Below, one piece after another: positions 24,384 through 35,441 of a stretch of 64,000 bases of DNA (position 1 is the first letter of the stretch; each line of letters opens with the position of its first letter). Source of the stretch: Primulina eburnea (lineage: Eukaryota; Streptophyta; Magnoliopsida; Lamiales; Gesneriaceae); contig NC_133103.1 in assembly GCF_022965805.1 (NCBI RefSeq), positions 50,232,386-50,296,385 of the forward strand, in the 5' to 3' direction. A program made the position numbers and the translations under genes. Below the pieces are notes generated by a model. That model was not told the origin of the DNA. It did no database searches and worked only from the letters and a program-made list of their open reading frames with translations.

Positions 24384-24537
24384 ATATATAAATCAAAAAA
24401 ATATACTATATAAATGTTTATAAACAAGACATATGCTTGATCGATACCTCCTCAACTGCATGAAAATCCGACGAGCATTTTCAATGGATTGTCCCTTGAT
24501 TAATTTAATTACACGTTTTTTGGATAATATGTGTATC

Positions 24538-24720
24538 TAGGGATAGCAATTTCCTCCGAACCCGTTGTAGGATACGATACCCGACCCGAATAGAAGAAGG
24601 TATAGAAGAAATTTTTAGACTCGGTTAAATAATTGGGTATCGGGTATGGGGATTTTCGGGTTCGGGTATGGAGGCGGTTTGATATAATTCGACCTACGCT
24701 CGACCTGAATACCCTTTTAA

Positions 24721-24787
<67 letters not shown>

Positions 24788-25356
24788 GTAATTATATTTA
24801 TTTATATTAAAGATTCATTTTCTCAAAAGTAAATCGATACTTTTTCCTTTTCTCTTTATATATATCGATACTTTTTCTTTTCTATTCCCTTTCACTTTCA
24901 CTTTTACGTTTCAAGATTTTATCGCTCTTTTATTTTTCATTAATTTCTCATCTTCTTCATCGGTAAGTTTATTCCATGTTTGACTTTAAAAATTGAAAAA
25001 TAATTTATTTTTGTTAAATTGCGTACTTTTGTTCAACTAATATAAACTATTTTTTATTTTTTCTATAAAGTTTACTTTGAAAAATTTTATCAATAATATT
25101 TTTTCTTATTGTTCATTTAAATAATTTTTTAAATATTCATAACTTCGTTGAAACAATTTAAATTTGAAAAAATCCAATTGTATATGATAATAGGGTATTT
25201 GGATAGGGTACGAGTATTCGGTAATCCGATGGGTATGGGGATGTGGATGAAATTCAATACCCGATGGGTATGGGGATGGGTATGAGGATGAATTTAATAA
25301 AGAGTATGGGGATGAATGTATCAAATCCGACCCATACCCTACTCATTGTCATCCTA
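24538..25356. mobile_element. Probable hAT-type non-autonomous element
   Basis: It starts TAGGGATAGCAAT and ends ATTGTCATCCTA, imperfect inverted termini. The flanks tgtgtatc and tgttatc agree apart from one missing base, suggesting a decayed 8-bp duplication. Subterminal regions are full of acccgaccc / gggtatgggg words in opposite orientations. A (TA)n(TG)n microsatellite lies at 24725-24785. Confidence 0.65.
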
Positions 25357-25824
25357 TGTTATCGAATGTGATTTCTTCAAAATATGGATAACCTATTACT
25401 TCGAATTAATTAGTGAATTTTTTTTTTGTCATACCTCTTTTTGATTTTTATATGCTATTTTGTCAAAATTGAGTATTTTGTCAAAACTGAGTCTTTGTCA
25501 AGTATCTTTTATAGAAAAATAATGGTCGTTTGTTTACAAATTTAGTATTTCTTTTTTATGGAATGCTCATGTAGCACTAAACACATTGACGTAACAGCGC
25601 CACATCAATACCATGCGGAAAAAGAATAAAGTTACCATTAAAAAATAAAAACAATGGTATAAAATTAAATTCGATAACATAAATGACCAAAATCGTAAAT
25701 AAACAAAATTAAGCGTCAGATTAAAATTATAATTTTCTCTCTTAATTAATTGTCTAGTGGGTGGACCAATTTTTGCTGATTGTATATGTATAACACAAAA
25801 AACGACAAATTATTTTTATAGGCA
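25357..25824. other. Gene-free AT-rich spacer
   Basis: No gene is seen. Part resembles the dispersed repeat near 6.0-6.2 kb. Confidence 0.35.
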
Positions 25825-26610
25825 TCTGTTTATTGATATATTGTGATACCCACATTGTGTTCTCTATATAGATAAGCTCAAATTACAATATTAAAAAAAA
25901 AACATTATTTTGCGACTGCAAATTTAAGCTTTTATGAGCGACTTAAGTAGGGAGAATTTTTTTTGTCGGCTAACTTTTTATTTCGAATTTTGATCAACTA
26001 AGTACTCGAAATTTGGTTATGATATAATATTTTTTTTTACGTTTGGCCCTATTTCGATGGGTTGCTGATACGGCACCAGAAAATACTGATATAACACCGG
26101 AAAATGCTGACATGTGCAGCACCACATCAGCATTAATTAAATCATAATAGTCGAAAATTAAAAGTTAGTGCACTAAAACCAAAGTTTGACAAGTTAATAG
26201 ACTAAAATCCAAAATTGGATCTGTTTATTGATATATTGTTGTACTCACATTGTATTATCTCGATATAGATAAGCTCAAATTATAATAAAAACATTATTTT
26301 GATTGCAAATTTAAGCTTTTATGAGTGACTTTTTAAGTAGGGAGAATTGTTTTTGTTTGCTAACTTTTTATTTTGAGCTTTGATCAACTAAATATTCAAA
26401 ATTCGGTTATGATACAGTTAAAAAAAAATTGTGCTTGGTCCTATTTCGACAGATTGCTGATGTGACATTCAAAAATACTGATATAACGTCGAAAAATGCT
26501 GACATGTCCAGCACAACGTCAACAATTGAACCATAGTCGAAAATTAAAAGTTGGTGCACTAAAACCAATGTTTGATGCACTAAAACCCAAAATTGGACAT
26601 GTTGGTAAAC
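25825..26610. repeat. About 396-bp tandem duplication
   Basis: ctgtttattgatatattg begins both copies, at 25825 and 26221. The two halves share taagcttttatgag, the agtagggagaatt segment and the ctgacatgt..cagca region in the same order, at an estimated 80-85% identity by eye. A shorter tandem pair (atgctaactattt...ggctagct) follows at about 26632-26745. Confidence 0.75.
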
Positions 26611-26771
26611 CAAAAAAGTTATTTTCAAGCTATGCTAACTATTTTTGTATGGCTAGCTACTAGTCTTACTCATTATATTAAGTAGATATGCTAACTATTT
26701 ATTCATGGCTAGCTGCTAGTCTTGCTCATTATATCAAAGTTAAGAAAAATAAAGAATATTTACGAGCAAAA

Positions 26772-26939
26772 TAATACGACCTCACGAATCTTTATCTGTG
26801 AGACGGGTCAACCTTACCGATATTCACAATAAAAAGTAATACTCTTAGCATAAAAAGTAATAATTTTTTATGGATGACCCCAATAAGACATCTGTCTCAC
26901 AAAATACGACTCGTAAGACCGTCTCGCACAAGTTTTTGC
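26772..26939. mobile_element. Mutator-like MITE, TGTGAGACGGTCTCACA family, copy 2
   Basis: The family interior (ttcacaataaaaagtaat, tggatgacccc) and a right end with gaccgtctcgcacaagttttt are present. The left end is decayed, so the exact limits and the duplication are uncertain. Confidence 0.65.
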
Positions 26940-27560
26940 ACATATATATATATATATAATGATTAGAAGGGCCCTTATCGCATGCTCTCAGTTTAATATC
27001 AGTTTCTTTATATTGTTTCTTTTGCTGGTCGTCCCATTGTGGTAATGAGTAGAAAGCCACAAGAAAAGAAAACAACCCACAGTGGACGCATGCAGATATG
27101 ATCTATGATTGTAATTAAGTTATCATTGATTCTAAATTACGTGCACATCTACTGAAAATGTCAACTTTTGCAATAGTTGGTATTTTTTTCGATCAAATAT
27201 TCAAAAATCAGCTCAACTATCAAGCAGGCATGAGGCTCGAGAATGTCTTCTGTCGAGTAGTCGCGATCATTCATGTTAATCATGTGTGTGACTAGATATG
27301 TGGCACAGTTACTGAAACATGGTGTTCGAGTTATTGTAAAGTTGAGAATTGCAATAGTATTTTTAGTCTTAACTTTTTGTATAATGGTAGATATTTCGTT
27401 TGATAACATTTCTGACAGCTATTTCACTGTAACTTTAGATAGATAAGTACTCGGTCCTACATCTTTCTTTTCAGGTCAAACAATGAAACATTTCACCGCA
27501 CCAAAAATCCTAAACGCACTATCTTAATTGTGAAGCAAGACAACAAAGGTATGCATGTTG

Positions 27561-27568
27561 TATAAATA
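27561..27568 (+). promoter_or_regulatory. TATA box of the small two-exon gene
   Basis: TATAAATA lies about 80 bp before the first candidate ATG (27649), a suitable distance for a plant core promoter. Confidence 0.55.
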
Positions 27569-27648
27569 TATTCATACTAGAAGTACACATTTCCTTAACA
27601 AACTTCACTCCCAATCTCACCAACCCATACAAGTTCTATAATATCTCC

Positions 27649-29460
27649 ATGGCAAAGTTTACAACCAAACAAGGTTAAACCAGGGTTTACTGTTATAAGG
27701 ATTTTCAGTTTTAAATATTCTTGTGTCCTGGCGACGCCGGCGCACGGCAAGTGCACCTCCCTAGTGTGCTCGTGCTATGTTGCATCAAGAAACTCCGACA
27801 CCCAAGAAGAGGAAAGGAAAAGAGTCAAACTCGACTACAACGACACGAAAAAATTCTTTACCAAAGATGGAGGAGAATCAAATTGCATTGGGAGTAGATT
27901 AGGCAATATTGTCTCACATGGAGTAGAAGAAGTTGAAACATTTGCTCCTCCTCTCAAAAGTAATATCAAGAAAACAAAAATGGTTGACAATTCTGATGAA
28001 ATAGTAAATCCAAAGATGAGGAGAGTTAGCTGGTCGGATGCTCATGGCAAAAACATTGCTCATGTTCAAGAATTTGAGCCTAGGTATGTACAATCTTCAT
28101 ATATTTTTTTTTATGTCTTAGAACTAATTTAATTAATTTTGGAAAGAATGGGTATTAATTTAATTTCATGAACATAATAGTAATTTATTAAACTGATTGG
28201 TGGGAAAAAAAAATCGAAATTTCATACGCGAAAATTTAGAAATTTTGAAAGTTGGCTCTTTATTTTTATTTTTATTTTCCAAATCGAAATCATTTTTCTT
28301 GTAGTGATAATATACACAGACTTTGTGTCACGATGTTAATCTTCATTTTTTTTTTCTCAAACTTTCTGTGTTTGGCTAATTCAGTTTACATGACATGTGG
28401 TGTTTGCGTTACATTGAGTTGGGAAAATAAGATAATTAATTTTGGATTAACATTTTATATTTTCAATAAATTATCAGTCTAGGGATCATGAGGAAGATTT
28501 AATTTTTATTTTATAGGGATAAAATATATGATTAAAATAATTAATTCATATTTACTAACTTTTTAATTAAAAGAGAAGAAACCAAAAATCATAAGGCTTA
28601 GCCTATAGTACTAATCCTATTATTTTGATATTTTTCGCATTTAATCTGATCTTTAATGTATTACTGACGTGATTATTTACTGCAATGCGACTTTTTCAGC
28701 ATCATATCAACATTATTGTGTAAAAATTTCGATGAAAATCTCACTAAATTCGTAGAATGAAAAAACCAAATTATTGGATCGAAACCAAATTTTGACTAAT
28801 TATATAACTGAAAAAGGTCAGACTTATATGCGGGGGCTATTAGCCCGTGCTATCTTCAACCCATATAGCTATATATACTTATCTATTTGGGTATTATTAT
28901 TATTATTACTATTATTCTTGTGGATTAGAGAAAATTTAAATGGAGATATAGAATATTTATAATTTAGCAAGTAGGTAGTGTGGCGAGTATATAGCTACAA
29001 TTATTTATAACTTTTATGATAAATAAAAATAAGATTATTTAATTGGTCTAATATAACTACATGTCTACATCTCATCAATTAAATAAATTTTATTGTAACA
29101 TAAATTGATTAGCATTTAACTTGACAAAGTGCAATCTAATTTCTATAGTTTTATTAACTATTTGAACAATGGGGTTTTTTTTTAACTAATATGCATTGAT
29201 ATAAACATGTATTAAATATTAAAAATATTTCATGTATCATAAAAATATATGAATAATAGCTTGACTCATGGATTTTTTATCAATAAATTTGTTCGCGTAA
29301 AACTCTGCTTCTCTGGAAAAAAAAAATTCCTGAGTCCGCCCCTGTATAGGCTGTCGTATAATACTGTTTTGATAATTTTGCACATATGTTTATTTTCAGT
29401 GTTTCAGACGATGGGGAACTAGGAGGTGTAGGGAACTCTTGTAGGTGTGCAATTCAATGA
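27649..29460 (+). CDS. Small plant protein of unknown function, two exons, start unresolved
   Basis: The coding frame is open through 28083, where CCTAG/GTATGT gives a donor. The acceptor TTTTCAG ends at 29399, and the second exon 29400-29460 reads to a TGA. Splicing restores frame and yields a C-terminus VSDDGELGGVGNSCRCAIQ. The conserved-looking part of exon 1 is MRRVSWSDAHGKNIAHVQEF, preceded by a charged low-complexity stretch. Small plant proteins ending in an acidic linker and a CxCxIQ-like tail look similar, but I cannot name the family. The frame lacks an in-frame ATG near its beginning. ATG 27649 is one base out of phase, and an extra G near 27673 or an unseen mini-exon would explain this. 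A TATA box upstream supports a real transcript. Confidence 0.65.
28084..29399 (+). other. Intron of the small two-exon gene
   Basis: The 1316-bp intron is AT-rich. The motif ttcctgagtccgcccctg near 29325-29343 resembles the right terminus of the hAT element at 59.1 kb, so a decayed hAT element may occupy part of the intron. Confidence 0.55.
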
Positions 29461-29493
29461 TGAAGGTATGAGTATATATATATATATATATAT

Positions 29494-30042
29494 TGTAGTG
29501 AATAAATTGACAGACACTTGTGTAAACAATCAATCGAACATACACAGCTATGAAGATTATATGAACACTGAGTTGCAAACACCAATCAAGAAACTGAATC
29601 TAAGAGCAAAAATAAGAATACGGAAATTACGTGGTTCGATCAAGATTGATCTACATCCACGGGAGAAGGAAAAGTAATCTTATTTATCTTTGTTTGATTA
29701 CAAGGATTCGAAGATAGAAACATAACAAGAGAACACACACTCAGCTATCAATCCCTCACAGATCACTCTTGTATATCACTCTCAGTACAGAGCATATACA
29801 CTCTTGATTAATCGATGGAATTCTCAGAAAATCTTCCTGTGTTTCAATGAATTCTGCTGATCTCTCTCTCTCGTCACTCAAGCCACTGACTTGTATATAT
29901 CCTTTCCTTTTCGGTCCTCTTGACAGTTATCAACCACTTTCTGTTGATTACCGAACACTGGTTCCAGCTGTCAAGCTTCTTAAGTCTTATCAAGTTGTTG
30001 TGTTGACCTCAAGAGAGTTGACTAACACAATTTTGCCTCACA
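29494..30042 (-). repeat. 3' LTR of the young copia element
   Basis: The 549-bp LTR begins TGTAGTGAAT and ends CCTCACA on the plus strand. The left flank is a (TA)n tract ending at 29492. Confidence 0.85.
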
Positions 30043-30101
30043 ATTCTCCACCTTGTTGTCAATTCTCTCACATAAGTTACTCTTCCTCCTCCTGTCTTGC
30101 C

Positions 30102-33100
30102 TTAAGGTTCTATATCACGTTTTAACTTGATCTGGTCCATACAATAATCCAGCTTACGAATGGGAAGAACCTTAGTGAACATGTCTGCTGGGTTATCTTG
30201 TGTATTTATCTTTACCACTTGTATCTTCCCTGTTTCGGTCACTTCCCTTACAAAATGCAGCTTAACATCGATGTGCTTGGACCTTTCATGGAACACTTGA
30301 TGTTTGGACAAGTGTACTGCGCTTTGATTGTCACAGTGTATGAGCACTGATTTTTGATCGAAACCTAAGTCTCTCAAGAATCCTTGGAACCAAATTCCTT
30401 CTTTTACTCCTTCAGTGACAGCAATGTACTCCGCTTCTGTTGTGGATAGGGCCACAACCGGTTGAAGCATAGCCTTCCAACTTACTGCTGTTCCATTCAA
30501 CGTGAACACATATCCTGTCAAGGATTTTCTGGTGTCAATACTCCCAGCATAATCTGAGTCCACATAGCCGATAACCAGCTCGTTTTCATGTTTTCTGCTG
30601 TCAGTAAATGACAATCCCATGTTCTCCGATCCCTTCACATATCTCATTATCCACTTGAGAGCTGACCAGTGTTCCTTTCCTGGATTGGTCATGAATCTAC
30701 TAACTAGACTGATTGCATAAGCCAGGTCAGGTCTGGTACATATCATAGCATACATTAAGCTGCCCACCACACTGGAATATGGTATGCTTTCCATGTATGT
30801 TATATCCTCTTCTGTACAGGGACTTTGGTCAGTCGAGAGTCTAAAATGATTAGCTATAGGGCTCTGTACTGACTTAGCATTATGCATATTAAATTTTTCC
30901 AAGACCTTTCGAACATATCCTGCTTGAGTGAGAAAGAGTTGTCTTCTTGACCTCTTTCTACTTATTTCCATGCCAAGGATTTTTCTTGCTGATCCAAGAT
31001 CTTTCATCTCAAACTTTGAACTGAGTTCTGCCTTCAACTTTGAGATTTCACTCCGGTCTTCACTGGCCAGTAGCATGTCATCGACATACAGGAGTAAATA
31101 GAGATTCTTGCCACTTGTTAACCTTTTATGATACACACACCAGTCATATTCACTTCTCCTGAAATTATGACTCATCATGAAGTCATCAAATTTCTTATAC
31201 CATTGCCTAGGAGCTTGTTTTAAACCGTATAAGGATTTCTTAAGTTCACACACCATTGGAACTTTACCATTGACTTCAAACAATTCTGGTTGTTGCATGT
31301 AGATCTTTTCATCCAACTCACCATGTAGGAATGCTGTTTTAACGTCCAGCTGATCTAATTCCAGATCTTCCTTAGCAACAATCGACAGAATGGTCCTTAT
31401 GGATTTGTGTTTAACCACTGGTGAGAATATCTCATGAAAATCCACACCTTCAGTTTGAGCAAACCCTTTAGCAACAAGTCGAGCCTTGTATCTAGGATTT
31501 TCCACGCCTATAATACCTTCCTTTTTCTTGAATATCCATTTAGAGCCAATGATCTTGTGTCCCTTTGGGGTCGGGACCAGTTTCCAGGTATCATTCTTTT
31601 CAAGTGATTTCACTTCTTCTTCCATGGCATTCATCCAGTGTGTGTTATCTGCAGAATTCATGGCTTCACTCAATGAGGCAGGTTCATTGTCTTCGATTTT
31701 CGATGCTGCTGTTAGGGCAAAGGAAACCATGTCTGCATGTCCGTATCTCTGTGGTGGTTTGATAACTCTCTTTTTCCTGTCCCTAATCAGTTGATAGTCA
31801 TGCTTATTAGGATGGTCTTGACTTTCCTGATCTTCATTCTTTACCTCAGATGGGAAAATTGGCAGCTCCACCTCAACTGGTGTAACACTGAGCTCAGGTT
31901 CTTTACAAGCTCTTGACACATTCTGTTCATGTTTCATCTTGACAGGAAATTCTTCCTCCTTAAAGGTAACATCTCTACTAATGAAAGTCCTTTCTCTTCC
32001 TGCCTCTATACATCTTATTTTGTATCCCTTAACACCTTCTGGATACCCAAGGAACATGCACTTAATGGCTCTAGGTTCCAGCTTTCCTTGCTTGATGTGA
32101 GCAAAAACAGTGCATCCAAAAGGTCTGAGATGGTCCAATGAGGGTGTTTTTCCGGTCCATTTCTCCATTGGTGTGATGAATCCAAGTGGAACAGATGGAG
32201 ACCTATTGATCAGGTAGCTTGCTGTAACTACTGCCTCTGCCCAGAAAGCATTTGACAATCCTGAGGTTAAGAGCATGCATCTTACACGTTCCAATAGTGT
32301 TCTATTCATTCTTTCGGCCAAGCCATTTTGTTGCGGTGTGCCAGGAACTGTTAGATGTCTAATAATGCCTTTGTCTTGACAGAACTGATTGAATTCCTTC
32401 GAACAGTACTCCAATCCATTGTCTGTCCTTAGGAATTTCAACTTCTTTCCAGTTTGATTTTCTTGGAGGGTTATCCATTGATTGAACTTATCGAAAGCAT
32501 CACTTTTGTGTTTTAATGGATACACCCATACTCTTCTGGAATAATCATCAACTAGAGACATAAAGTAGTTTGCTCCACCTGTTGATGGTTCCTTAGACGG
32601 CCCCCACAGGTCAGAATGCACATACTCAAGAGGTGCATTGGTTGTGTGAACAGCTTTGGTGAACTTGACCCTGGTAGCTTTCCCTTTTATGCACACCTCA
32701 CAGAGTTCAGGAGCTGTCACACATGCAGTTGTTATAAGTCCCTGTCTACTTAGTTCTTGTAGACCTCGATCACTTATGTGGCCTAACCTCAAGTGCCATA
32801 GGTTTTTGCTTTCAGTGGATTTAGTGATAAGGGCAGTAGGCATGATAGTGGTATTTCCTGAGAGTATATAAAGTCCATTGATCAGATTTCCTTTCATCAC
32901 CACAAGAGATCCTTTTGACACTTTGAGCTTTCCATTTTCAGATTTGAAAGTACATCCAATTATGTCCAGTGCTCCAAGAGAGATTAAATTTCTCTTTAAT
33001 TCAGGAACATGTCTCACATCATTTAGTACCATCTCAGTGCCATTATAAAGTTTGAGTCTTATTGAGCCGATCCCTTCAACCTTGCAGGTCTTGTTATTTC

Positions 33101-34040
33101 CAAGAATTACATGTCCTCCATTGAATTCTTGATATGACTCAAAGCTGGTCTTGTGTGGGCACATGTGATAAGAACAACCACTGTCCATTACCCAACCCTC
33201 ATCAGTTTTCTGATCTGAGACACAAAGTACTTCTGCACTCTCATAACCATCTTGGGCAACTTCTACTTCTCCATGGAGCTTGAAGTTCTCTTGGCTCTTC
33301 TTTCTTTCTGGACAGTTTATTCTATAATGACCCTCCTTGTGGCAGTGGAAGCACTTGCCCTTGAACATCCTATTCTTTGACTTGTTCCTAGACTTGCTCC
33401 TAGATTTCCTTCTATCAAATCTGAACTCGGGCCTTCCCCGCACCAGAAGACTGTCTGCACTTGGAAGGGATTTGTTTTCAGTAAGTGCATCAGATTCTTT
33501 GGATCTTAAGGCCTTCTGTACATCATTCAAGGAGAGCGAGTCTCTGGCATATTTTAGAGTTTCAACGAAAGTGGAATAGGATCTTGGGAGAGAGTTCAAA
33601 AGAATGATGGCTTTATCCTCATCATCAATCTTGATCCCAATATTTTCAAGGTCAAGTAACAACTTGTTGAACTCATCCATGTTGTCAGTCGTTGTCTTAG
33701 TTTCATTCATCTTGAATCCAAACAATTTGCTCTTCAGGTAGATACGATCTTGTAGGGATTTGGTGAGATACAGGTCTTCTAGTTTCTTCCACAAATCGGC
33801 TGCAGTCGTCTCTGATGAGACTTCTCTCAGAACTTTATCATCAAGATGCAGGGTTAATGTGCTGAAGGCCAGTTCCATTTGTTCATTCTTCTGGTCTTCT
33901 GAGAGAGATTCAGGGAGGTTTTTAAAACCACCCAATGCCTTAGCCACCTTCTGTTGAACAAGAATGGCATGAATCCTTCGTCGCCAAATCCCAAAGTCTC
34001 CCCTACCATCGAAACGCTCCACATCAATTCTTGTCGTCAT
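30102..34040 (-). CDS. Copia gag-pol polyprotein, 1312 aa, uninterrupted
   Basis: The ATG at 34040 is 34 bp from the primer-binding site. Domains in order are: a UBN2-type gag beginning RFDGRGDFGIWRRRIH; zinc knuckle CFHCHKEGHYRINC near residue 230; protease WVMDSGCSYHMCP near residue 285; GAG-pre-integrase; integrase core with HSDLWGP, RTDNGLEYCS and QQNGLAERMNRTL; reverse transcriptase with LDVKTAFLHGEL and active site LLLYVDDMLLAS; and RNase H with YVDSDYAGSID and SKHIDVKLHFVRE. The length and complete domain order match an autonomous Tnt1/Tork-related copia element, and no stop or frameshift is seen. The stop lies 60 bp from the 3' LTR. It could still be functional as a protein; transcription from the damaged 5' LTR is less certain. 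Confidence 0.92.
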   Translation of the reverse strand: MTTRIDVERFDGRGDFGIWRRRIHAILVQQKVAKALGGFKNLPESLSEDQKNEQMELAFSTLTLHLDDKVLREVSSETTAADLWKKLEDLYLTKSLQDRIYLKSKLFGFKMNETKTTTDNMDEFNKLLLDLENIGIKIDDEDKAIILLNSLPRSYSTFVETLKYARDSLSLNDVQKALRSKESDALTENKSLPSADSLLVRGRPEFRFDRRKSRSKSRNKSKNRMFKGKCFHCHKEGHYRINCPERKKSQENFKLHGEVEVAQDGYESAEVLCVSDQKTDEGWVMDSGCSYHMCPHKTSFESYQEFNGGHVILGNNKTCKVEGIGSIRLKLYNGTEMVLNDVRHVPELKRNLISLGALDIIGCTFKSENGKLKVSKGSLVVMKGNLINGLYILSGNTTIMPTALITKSTESKNLWHLRLGHISDRGLQELSRQGLITTACVTAPELCEVCIKGKATRVKFTKAVHTTNAPLEYVHSDLWGPSKEPSTGGANYFMSLVDDYSRRVWVYPLKHKSDAFDKFNQWITLQENQTGKKLKFLRTDNGLEYCSKEFNQFCQDKGIIRHLTVPGTPQQNGLAERMNRTLLERVRCMLLTSGLSNAFWAEAVVTASYLINRSPSVPLGFITPMEKWTGKTPSLDHLRPFGCTVFAHIKQGKLEPRAIKCMFLGYPEGVKGYKIRCIEAGRERTFISRDVTFKEEEFPVKMKHEQNVSRACKEPELSVTPVEVELPIFPSEVKNEDQESQDHPNKHDYQLIRDRKKRVIKPPQRYGHADMVSFALTAASKIEDNEPASLSEAMNSADNTHWMNAMEEEVKSLEKNDTWKLVPTPKGHKIIGSKWIFKKKEGIIGVENPRYKARLVAKGFAQTEGVDFHEIFSPVVKHKSIRTILSIVAKEDLELDQLDVKTAFLHGELDEKIYMQQPELFEVNGKVPMVCELKKSLYGLKQAPRQWYKKFDDFMMSHNFRRSEYDWCVYHKRLTSGKNLYLLLYVDDMLLASEDRSEISKLKAELSSKFEMKDLGSARKILGMEISRKRSRRQLFLTQAGYVRKVLEKFNMHNAKSVQSPIANHFRLSTDQSPCTEEDITYMESIPYSSVVGSLMYAMICTRPDLAYAISLVSRFMTNPGKEHWSALKWIMRYVKGSENMGLSFTDSRKHENELVIGYVDSDYAGSIDTRKSLTGYVFTLNGTAVSWKAMLQPVVALSTTEAEYIAVTEGVKEGIWFQGFLRDLGFDQKSVLIHCDNQSAVHLSKHQVFHERSKHIDVKLHFVREVTETGKIQVVKINTQDNPADMFTKVLPIRKLDYCMDQIKLKRDIEP

Positions 34041-34073
34041 CTTTGTCTATTCACAGTCGATCAAGCAACCTGT

Positions 34074-34085
34074 GCTCTGATACCA
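34074..34085 (-). other. Primer-binding site of the young copia element
   Basis: Read on the minus strand, TGGTATCAGAGC lies a few bases from the 5' LTR border. Confidence 0.8.
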
Positions 34086-34087
34086 AT

Positions 34088-34485
34088 TGTAGTGAATAAA
34101 TTGACAGACACTTGTGTAAACAATCAATCGAACATACACAGCTATGAAGATTATATGAACACTGAGTTGCAAACACCAATCAAGAAACTGAATCTAAGAG
34201 CAAAAATAAGAATACGGAAATTACGTGGTTCGATCAAGATTGATCTACATCCACGGGAGAAGGAAAAGTAATCTTATTTATCTTTGTTTGATTACAAGGA
34301 TTCGAAGATAGAAACATAACAAGAGAACACACACTCAGCTATCAATCCCTCACAGATCACTCTTGTATATCACTCTCAGTACAGAGCATATACACTCTTG
34401 ATTAATCGATGGAATTCTCAGAAAAGCTTCCTGTGTTTCAATGAATTCTGTTGATCTCTCTCTCTCGTCACTCAAGCCACTGACT

Positions 34486-34490
<5 letters not shown>
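34088..34490 (-). repeat. 5' LTR of the young copia element, truncated
   Basis: It matches 29494-29897 with two substitutions and ends in the TA tract. The remaining outer portion present in the other LTR (to 30042) is missing. Confidence 0.85.

Positions 34491-34580
<90 letters not shown>
34486..34580. repeat. (TA)n microsatellite, about 95 bp
   Basis: An uninterrupted alternation of T and A follows the LTR word CTTG and precedes tccctgcc. Confidence 0.95.
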
Positions 34581-34582
<2 letters not shown>

Positions 34583-35441
34583 CCTGCCTTGTTAAATTAG
34601 TGAAGTAGGACCTCAAAATTCCTATCAAATTCACATTAACTTATGTTCCAGAGTATAAAAATCAAGTGATCTATCTATCAAAACTATCATTTGATCGATC
34701 GTTGGATATTTTACTCGAATATTTTTTTTTATTACACGAGGTGGGGTTTTTTTCACTATCACCTAGATCAAACTCGAGTATTTTCCCGTTTGAGATGGTT
34801 TTTGTCACTGCACTGCAAGTAGAGTGACCCTTGTGTTCATCGAATATGTAAGAGAATTAATATATGTTGTTCAATTTTACTAGATCATACAATAACTAAA
34901 GCATAGAAGAAACAAGTGGTAATATTTGTTGGATCATACCAAAGCTCATATGTCATCTTTTGATCATCGTACCAGAGAAATACAAAAATGGTTATACTAG
35001 ATAATAGACTCCGGTGCTTCACTTAAACTCAACCACTGTTCTTATGTATATGAGAATCGAACGTCTGATTTTAAACTTTTATACCCGTCGTAGAATCAAA
35101 TATTTTTGATAAAATCAAAAGTTATACCTAATAGTAATGATGTTATTCGAGTGTATTCGACTATCACGAATATTACAGATCGATCCATACGATGAAGAAA
35201 TAAACTACAGACGATATGGTCGAGACAATAACTACTGTTATTACATAATGCAGACACAACAACAAATGAATACAAACTTACAACGAAATAATAATACCAT
35301 GGAAATACAATATTTAATCCACGAAATATGTGTTACAAGGAATCACAATTGAAACGATAAATGATTTCGAACACGATAATGTAGTCCTCAGAATGAAAGT
35401 TAGCATAATCAACTTATCGACATTTCAACACATCATGAATA
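34581..35441. other. Spacer between the copia element and the ankyrin gene
   Basis: No gene is recognised. The right part should hold the 3'UTR and polyadenylation signals of the ankyrin gene on the minus strand. Confidence 0.4.

Larger units (their letters stand above)
29494..34490 (-). mobile_element. Ty1/copia retrotransposon with intact gag-pol, truncated 5' LTR
   Basis: The left (3') LTR is 29494-30042. The right (5') LTR starts at 34088 and matches for about 400 bp with only two differences, then dissolves into a (TA)n tract near 34487, losing about 150 bp of its outer end. On the minus strand a primer-binding site (34074-34085) follows the 5' LTR and a purine tract (AAGGTGGAGAAT) precedes the 3' LTR. 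It encloses one uninterrupted gag-pol frame. It is very young by LTR identity. Confidence 0.9.

Noticed and set aside
31486..33957. Several plus-strand open frames antisense to copia gag-pol
   Set aside because: They are shadows of the long minus-strand polyprotein frame.
34350..34634. Open frame of repeated Ile-Tyr residues
   Set aside because: It is translation of a (TA)n microsatellite plus LTR sequence. The same applies to the frames at 59241-59647.
35137..35352. Plus-strand open frame between the copia element and the ankyrin gene
   Set aside because: The frame is short and AT-rich, with no motif, splice partner or promoter.
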